A stretch of 64,000 nucleotides of DNA. Source: Candidatus Nanoarchaeia archaeon. GTDB taxonomy: Archaea; Nanobdellota; Nanobdellia; Woesearchaeales; JANQNE01. Positions within the stretch are counted from its first letter, which is position 1, and every line of letters begins with the position of its first letter. This document shows, piece after piece, positions 59,131-64,000 of this stretch. A model generated the notes under the pieces. That model was not told the origin of the DNA and made no database searches. It saw only the letters and a program-made list of their open reading frames with translations. The DNA is taken from the NCBI GenBank assembly GCA_028279725.1, contig JANQNE010000011.1, positions 151,872 to 215,871 on the forward strand, written 5' to 3'. Position numbers and translations under genes: made by a program.

Positions 59131-60108
59131 ATGGAAATAATTGATAAGATAAAGAGAAAGGTATCGGTTGGGTTGATCGCTCTACTTTCACATGCAACAA
59201 TGGCTCCTGCATGTACTGGTGCTAAACAGATGGCTATGGGGTGGGCAGGCATAACAACTTCTGATAATACTCATGCGATCTATTGGAACCAAGCTATGAT
59301 GCATTATCTGAAATATCTTAGGGTCAGCTATACGCAACTTATAGGTGATACTGAAAGCATAAGGTATGATGATATCTTTTCTGCTGTGGTTCCTGTTTCG
59401 AATAAGTTAACTTTAGGATTGCAGGCTATGAATTCAAGACAAAGCCTGACTGATATTGTTGATGAGGATATAACCTGGGCTAAGTTTGCTGGAGGATTAA
59501 AACTTAATTCTAAATTTTCAGTCGGTTGTGCAATCACTCCTAAATACACGAACGATAAGAGAGGAGATGTAGAAAGAGATGACTTTCTTTTTGATTATGA
59601 AGTTAGCGGCCTGTTTGAAGAGGATAATCTTTTGATAAAAGGGGATGAATTACGATTGGGTTTTCTGATGAAGTTCTGGTCTGGCTTAGATGGAGAAGCT
59701 TTTAATCTCAGGCCCGGAGCAAGCTATACTGTTGATGATAAGATCGGAGAATTAACAATAGCAGCTAACTATTACAGTGCTTTGCATCCTTTTGCTGCAG
59801 CAACTGGCCTTAAGATTCCTGTGATTGGCGGCCCTGGGATAAGAATTGGAATGGAACAGAAGATCAGTGTCTATGATCTTGGTGATCTTTACCTGCGTTT
59901 TGGCCTGGATGACAGCGGTATGGGTGGTGCGTTTGCTTATGGTTTTGGCTATACTGATGGTGAGAGGACAGTCAATGTTGCTTTCAAGAATAACAATGGC
60001 ATTAAATACGGCCTTCTAGAAGTTGAAGTTAATATTCTTCCTGTTAAGGGTTATGGAGATAATAAAGCAGGAGAATTGCTGCCAGTGTTAGGTGGGGAGG
60101 GTTTGTGA
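59131..60108 (+). CDS. Secreted PorV/FadL-like beta-barrel candidate
   Basis: Signal peptide; AKQMAMGWAGITTSDNTHAIYWNQA; alternating amphipathic strands throughout. Confidence 0.5.
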   Translation: MEIIDKIKRKVSVGLIALLSHATMAPACTGAKQMAMGWAGITTSDNTHAIYWNQAMMHYLKYLRVSYTQLIGDTESIRYDDIFSAVVPVSNKLTLGLQAMNSRQSLTDIVDEDITWAKFAGGLKLNSKFSVGCAITPKYTNDKRGDVERDDFLFDYEVSGLFEEDNLLIKGDELRLGFLMKFWSGLDGEAFNLRPGASYTVDDKIGELTIAANYYSALHPFAAATGLKIPVIGGPGIRIGMEQKISVYDLGDLYLRFGLDDSGMGGAFAYGFGYTDGERTVNVAFKNNNGIKYGLLEVEVNILPVKGYGDNKAGELLPVLGGEGL

Positions 60109-60205
60109 GGAATAATTCTTAATATCCTGCTTTTTTTAGTATATCAATACAGATGCACATAATCGGATATGTTGAGCGATCAGCATTTATCACTAACATA
60201 AGTAG

Positions 60206-60586
60206 TCTGGACTTGATGAAAAAGATGATAGATATAAGCGGAATGGAAAACCAAGAAGCAAATACACTTTTTATGTCTGGAGACATACATTCGCAACATA
60301 CTGGATAAATAAAGGTCTTGGTGCAGCATATGTCAAAGAAGCGATGGGACATGCAAAGATGGACACAACAATAAATGTCTATTCGCATATTGAGAATAGT
60401 AACATCATGGATTCGATGAACGAGTTGAGGAATGGAAAACCAAAGGAAGAAGAACCAAAACCAATTGTTGCAGAAACATCAAAAGATGATCCAATAGCCA
60501 TAATCACACAGAGATATTTGAGAGGAGAGATAACTGAAGAAGAAGCAAAAAAGATGAAGAAATTTGTGGAGAAGGAGATGGTGTGA
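60206..60586 (+). pseudogene. Tyrosine recombinase C-terminal remnant with SHOCT-like tail
   Basis: VWRHTFATYWINKGLGAAYVKEAMGHAKMDTTINVYSHI; no N-terminal half upstream (in-frame TAG at 60203). Confidence 0.75.
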
Positions 60587-60606
60587 GTGACAGATTCAGA
60601 TTCATG

Positions 60607-60676
60607 TCCTACATTAATCTCTCTTGAAAAACATTAATGTTTTTAAGCCATAAAGATCTAAGAAGTTAATGTAGGA
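60607..60676. repeat. Inverted-repeat block with ACATTAA iterations
   Basis: TCCTACATTAA (60607-60617) / TTAATGTAGGA (60666-60676) flank perfect palindrome AAAAACATTAATGTTTTT (60627-60644). Confidence 0.8.
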
Positions 60677-60756
60677 TAGATATATGCTTTTGTCTAACAG
60701 TAGTGACGAAGAAAATTGGATATAATTTATAAAACTTTAGTGATTTCTCCTCATAA

Positions 60757-63700
60757 ATGAACCCAAAAGAAGTATTTGATAATCCTGATGTTAAGCTTTT
60801 GACATCAGGAGACTTGGAATCTCAACATTTTGAGAGAAAAAGACAGATAACTGCGGATAAACTAGCTGATGCTATATCTGGTTTTTCTAATAAGAACAAA
60901 GATGGGGGATTGATAATAGTTGGGATTGAAGATGATGGAGCAATCTCTGGCATTTCAAGTCTTGGCCAGCAGTGGTACAACAACATCCAGACAGATTTGA
61001 ATAGACTCATACATGACAGAGTATATGAATTTAAGAACCTTGCATGTACCAATAAGGAAGGAAGCAGTGATTTCTTGCTATTGATATATGTGAAATATTC
61101 TGAGGGTAAAGTCATTGAGAAGGCTAACAGAAAAGCATATGTCAGGATAGGCGACCAGACACATGAACTAGATGAAGAAGAAAAAATAGAATTGAAATAC
61201 TCAAAAGGGCAACTAGAATTTGAGTCTGTCTGCTATGAAGATTTTGACATAAAGAAGCTGGATGATGATATGCTAGATCAGTTTATAGATGGTATAAAAA
61301 AGAGAGAAGGGATAACTTCTGATCTTGATGCAGAACAAGCCCTTATATCCAAGCGATTGATAAAAGATGAAGATGGCATAAAAAAACTAACCTCTGCTGG
61401 ATTACTAACCCTTAGCAAAGACCCCAAGGAGTTCATATCTGGGGCAAAGATAAGATTTCTAAGATATGAAGGAAAAAGTGAAGGTGCTGGAAGAAGCCTA
61501 AATGTTATAAAAGACAAGGAATTTGAAGGCCCCATCCCTCGGCTTATAGAAAAATCCTTTGAGTACATAAAAACACAGATTAAGGAGTTTAGCAATCTTG
61601 ATGAAAACGGCAAGTTTGTAAAAGAGCCAGAGTATCCTCCAACAGTAATCCTTGAGGCTATCGTAAATGCAGTTGTTCATAGATCATACTCGCTTAAGAA
61701 TGCTCACATATTCATAAAGATGTTTGATGATAGGCTTGTTATAGAAAGCCCAGGGAGATTCCCAGGCATGGTGACTCCCACCAACTTCTACCATCACCCC
61801 CGGAATCCAAAGATAATGGATGCCCTAAAATATTTTGAATATGTCAAAGCTATGGCTGAAGGCACAAGAAGGATGAAAGAAGACATGTTACAATCCAATC
61901 TTCCCGCACCAGAGTTTAAAGAGACTGATTCTAGCATTATGGTCATACTAAAAAATAATCTAGAAGAAAGAAGTAGGGCTCCGGAGGAATCTAAAGAAGA
62001 TGTCCCTCAATACTCAAACCTATTTAACTTGGCAATATCTGATAAAGGAGGAAGTCTATTAAAACCATCCTTCTTTGATTACGACTTCCTTAAATTGATA
62101 AGGAGGACTTTTATCTCGAAACTTATTGATACTGGCTGGTTTGTTCCTAATTTCAAAACAAATGCATATCAACTGAACAACCCCATATATGAAGTAAAAC
62201 AAGGAGATAAGATCATCATATCCATACTACCTGGATTTAGGTTCTCAATAAGAAAATTATCTGATGAATTATTCCTTATAATTGACCCAAGGGTATTACT
62301 TAAACCAAGAGTAACTCTAGAATATATCTCAAGCCATATAGACTTAAACAAAGAACTGATTGGAATGGATGCATTTGATAAAGAAAGTAAAACGTCAGGA
62401 AAGATCATCTCAATAAGTGATGGTGAAGTTATTCTTAAAACAAATAAAGAAGTGTTAAAAGCAAATCATAGAAATATTTATCCTAATATGAAAACCCATC
62501 ATCTACAAAGACTCATAAATGCACTTGGAATTAGTTATGATATTGATGCAGAATCAAAGAAATACTCTTTATTGACTGTTGTAGGAGCACCAAAGATAAG
62601 GGCTAAGAGAACAAAAGAATTAGCTGAGCTTATAGGGAGTTCTGTATTCCCACTGAAAATAGATGATCATAATATAAATTTAGACATAAACCCAGTAAAA
62701 CTAAAGAAACCAACTTTTGAACTTAAGAAAGATATAAAGGAAGTGCAAATAAGTGTAGATACTTTGAACAGATATAAGGGAGATATCGTCTTAGATACTC
62801 TCACAACACATGGAGCTTATGAGAAACCTGAGAAAGAGATAAGGATCATCCCTGTATGCACAAAAGATGTTTCTGAAAAGATGGAATACTTGATATCTCA
62901 AATAAGTAAGGGAAGTTTTAGATACCAAGGAGTTGAGAAGACATTTGGGGTGAAATTGATTAAGGAAAATACACTAGAGTGTAATGATTCTAAAGAGTAT
63001 GTCGATAAACTAAAAGAGAAAATTAAAGAAATAAAAGATAACTCTCAATACATATTTTTGATTTATTGTTCAGAGTCAGAATATAGTAGATTTGAATACG
63101 ATTCTCCATACTATGCTTGTAAACGGTATCTTTTGGAAGAAGGTTATAATTCACAAATGGTAGATACCAGCACATTGAATAATTTAAGATTCAAGGATCT
63201 AAACATATCATTGGATTTATTTGCTAAGAGTGGATTTACGCCATGGGTCTTATCTGAAGGATTCCCTGACTGCGATTTACTTATTGGATTATCTTACTCA
63301 AATATATCCGATAAGGATGGTCAAAGTAGAATATTGGGATATGTAAATGTATTTGATAAGATGGGTAGATGGAGGTTTTATAAAGGAACTACAGAATTAC
63401 TAAGCTTTGAAGATAGAAAGCAACATTTTACAAATCTTATAAAAGAAACATTAGAAGAACTTAAGGATGAGAGAAATATTAAAAAAATTCAGATTCATCA
63501 TTCTTGTAGACTATCTAGGGAGATAAAGGAAAAAATATATTCTGAGTTATTAACTGAATTTCCCGATATTGAACTTATTTTTGTATGGATAAACTCAGAA
63601 ACACCAATTAGGATGTATGATGAGTCTTTTTATTCCGATGGCAGTTTACCTAGGGGGAATTATGTTATCACTTCACCAAATCAGTTTTATCTATCAACTA

Positions 63701-63981
63701 CTGGGTGCAACACCCTAAGACAAAAGGGGATGGGAACACCAAAACTTCTTGAAGTCAATATAGATTGTTTCCCAAATAACTTAATCATAGAACATAAGTT
63801 GATAGCTCTTCAATTACTGAGTCTAACAAAACTGAACTGGGCATCAACTAAGACATTTTGCCATCTACCAATAACTCTCAAATATGCTAATGATATTGCA
63901 TATCTGATGAATGCAATATTTAAAGGATTTGGAGAATTCAAGCTTAATCAAAAACTAAAGAGTAATCCTTGGTTTTTGTAA
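60757..63981 (+). CDS. AlbA_2 (Schlafen-type)-HATPase-Argonaute (MID-PIWI) fusion protein
   Basis: N-term ESQHFERKRQITADKLADAISGFSNKNKDGGLIIVGIEDDGAISGI; EAIVNAVVHRSYS...FDDRLVIESPGRFP; C-term SPYYACKRYLLEEGYNSQ, FAKSGFTPWVLSEGFPDCDLLIGLSYS, RGNYVITSPNQFYLSTTG, LLSLTKLNWASTKTFCHLPITLKYANDIAYL. Confidence 0.85.
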   Translation: MNPKEVFDNPDVKLLTSGDLESQHFERKRQITADKLADAISGFSNKNKDGGLIIVGIEDDGAISGISSLGQQWYNNIQTDLNRLIHDRVYEFKNLACTNKEGSSDFLLLIYVKYSEGKVIEKANRKAYVRIGDQTHELDEEEKIELKYSKGQLEFESVCYEDFDIKKLDDDMLDQFIDGIKKREGITSDLDAEQALISKRLIKDEDGIKKLTSAGLLTLSKDPKEFISGAKIRFLRYEGKSEGAGRSLNVIKDKEFEGPIPRLIEKSFEYIKTQIKEFSNLDENGKFVKEPEYPPTVILEAIVNAVVHRSYSLKNAHIFIKMFDDRLVIESPGRFPGMVTPTNFYHHPRNPKIMDALKYFEYVKAMAEGTRRMKEDMLQSNLPAPEFKETDSSIMVILKNNLEERSRAPEESKEDVPQYSNLFNLAISDKGGSLLKPSFFDYDFLKLIRRTFISKLIDTGWFVPNFKTNAYQLNNPIYEVKQGDKIIISILPGFRFSIRKLSDELFLIIDPRVLLKPRVTLEYISSHIDLNKELIGMDAFDKESKTSGKIISISDGEVILKTNKEVLKANHRNIYPNMKTHHLQRLINALGISYDIDAESKKYSLLTVVGAPKIRAKRTKELAELIGSSVFPLKIDDHNINLDINPVKLKKPTFELKKDIKEVQISVDTLNRYKGDIVLDTLTTHGAYEKPEKEIRIIPVCTKDVSEKMEYLISQISKGSFRYQGVEKTFGVKLIKENTLECNDSKEYVDKLKEKIKEIKDNSQYIFLIYCSESEYSRFEYDSPYYACKRYLLEEGYNSQMVDTSTLNNLRFKDLNISLDLFAKSGFTPWVLSEGFPDCDLLIGLSYSNISDKDGQSRILGYVNVFDKMGRWRFYKGTTELLSFEDRKQHFTNLIKETLEELKDERNIKKIQIHHSCRLSREIKEKIYSELLTEFPDIELIFVWINSETPIRMYDESFYSDGSLPRGNYVITSPNQFYLSTTGCNTLRQKGMGTPKLLEVNIDCFPNNLIIEHKLIALQLLSLTKLNWASTKTFCHLPITLKYANDIAYLMNAIFKGFGEFKLNQKLKSNPWFL

Positions 63982-64000
63982 GGTTTTCTAGGAAGTTCAT

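Noticed and set aside
60757-61980. Ordinary RecG-like/Schlafen transcriptional regulator
   Set aside because: True for the N-terminal third only; the C-terminal ~640 aa carry MID/PIWI features, so the gene is not an ordinary AlbA_2 regulator.
1-64000. CRISPR arrays, rRNA or tRNA genes
   Set aside because: No regularly spaced repeats, no rRNA-like long noncoding stretch, and no cloverleaf/TTCRA motif recognised in the intergenic gaps by eye; tRNAscan/Infernal would be decisive.

Overview
The window is archaeal, probably DPANN (Woesearchaeota/Pacearchaeota-like). That placement is inferred from gene content, not from a tree. It holds about 70 densely packed genes. Core landmarks are the exosome superoperon (Pop5, PsmA, SBDS, Rrp4, Rrp41, Rrp42, RpoK), an eS19-PDCD5-eL39-eL31-Cbf5 run, eL21-RpoF-DUF655, aIF2-gamma, eS6 and SepF. 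I recognised no rRNA, tRNA or CRISPR array.

Main discoveries:
(1) At the right edge (60757-63981) a 1074-aa protein fuses a Schlafen-type AlbA_2 domain and a GHKL-like ATPase domain to a long prokaryotic Argonaute (N/L1-like, MID, PIWI). The guide-binding residues look intact and the nuclease tetrad looks dead. It sits beside a truncated tyrosine-recombinase remnant and a striking inverted-repeat block.
(2) A dispersed family of five ~93-99 bp elements lies in intergenic DNA, all in the same orientation. Each has a terminal stem with compensatory base changes between copies and conserved internal GCTTCG / CTACGC-YG motifs. Each lies ~14-32 bp from an AT-rich TATA-like box shared with a divergent gene. 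This is a candidate undescribed structured ncRNA or element family.
(3) Bacterial-type envelope features are present: an Lgt homologue, two lipobox proteins and a PorV/FadL-like beta-barrel candidate.
(4) A probable glucosylglycerate-type solute locus (GH13 phosphorylase, GpgS-like GT, two paralogous GT4s, HAD).
(5) Several small genes are missing from the ORF track: eL39, a 4-OT tautomerase, a zinc ribbon, and an RHH/small-ORF pair that appears to use an AUU start.

All calls are from reading the sequence only; no searches were run.
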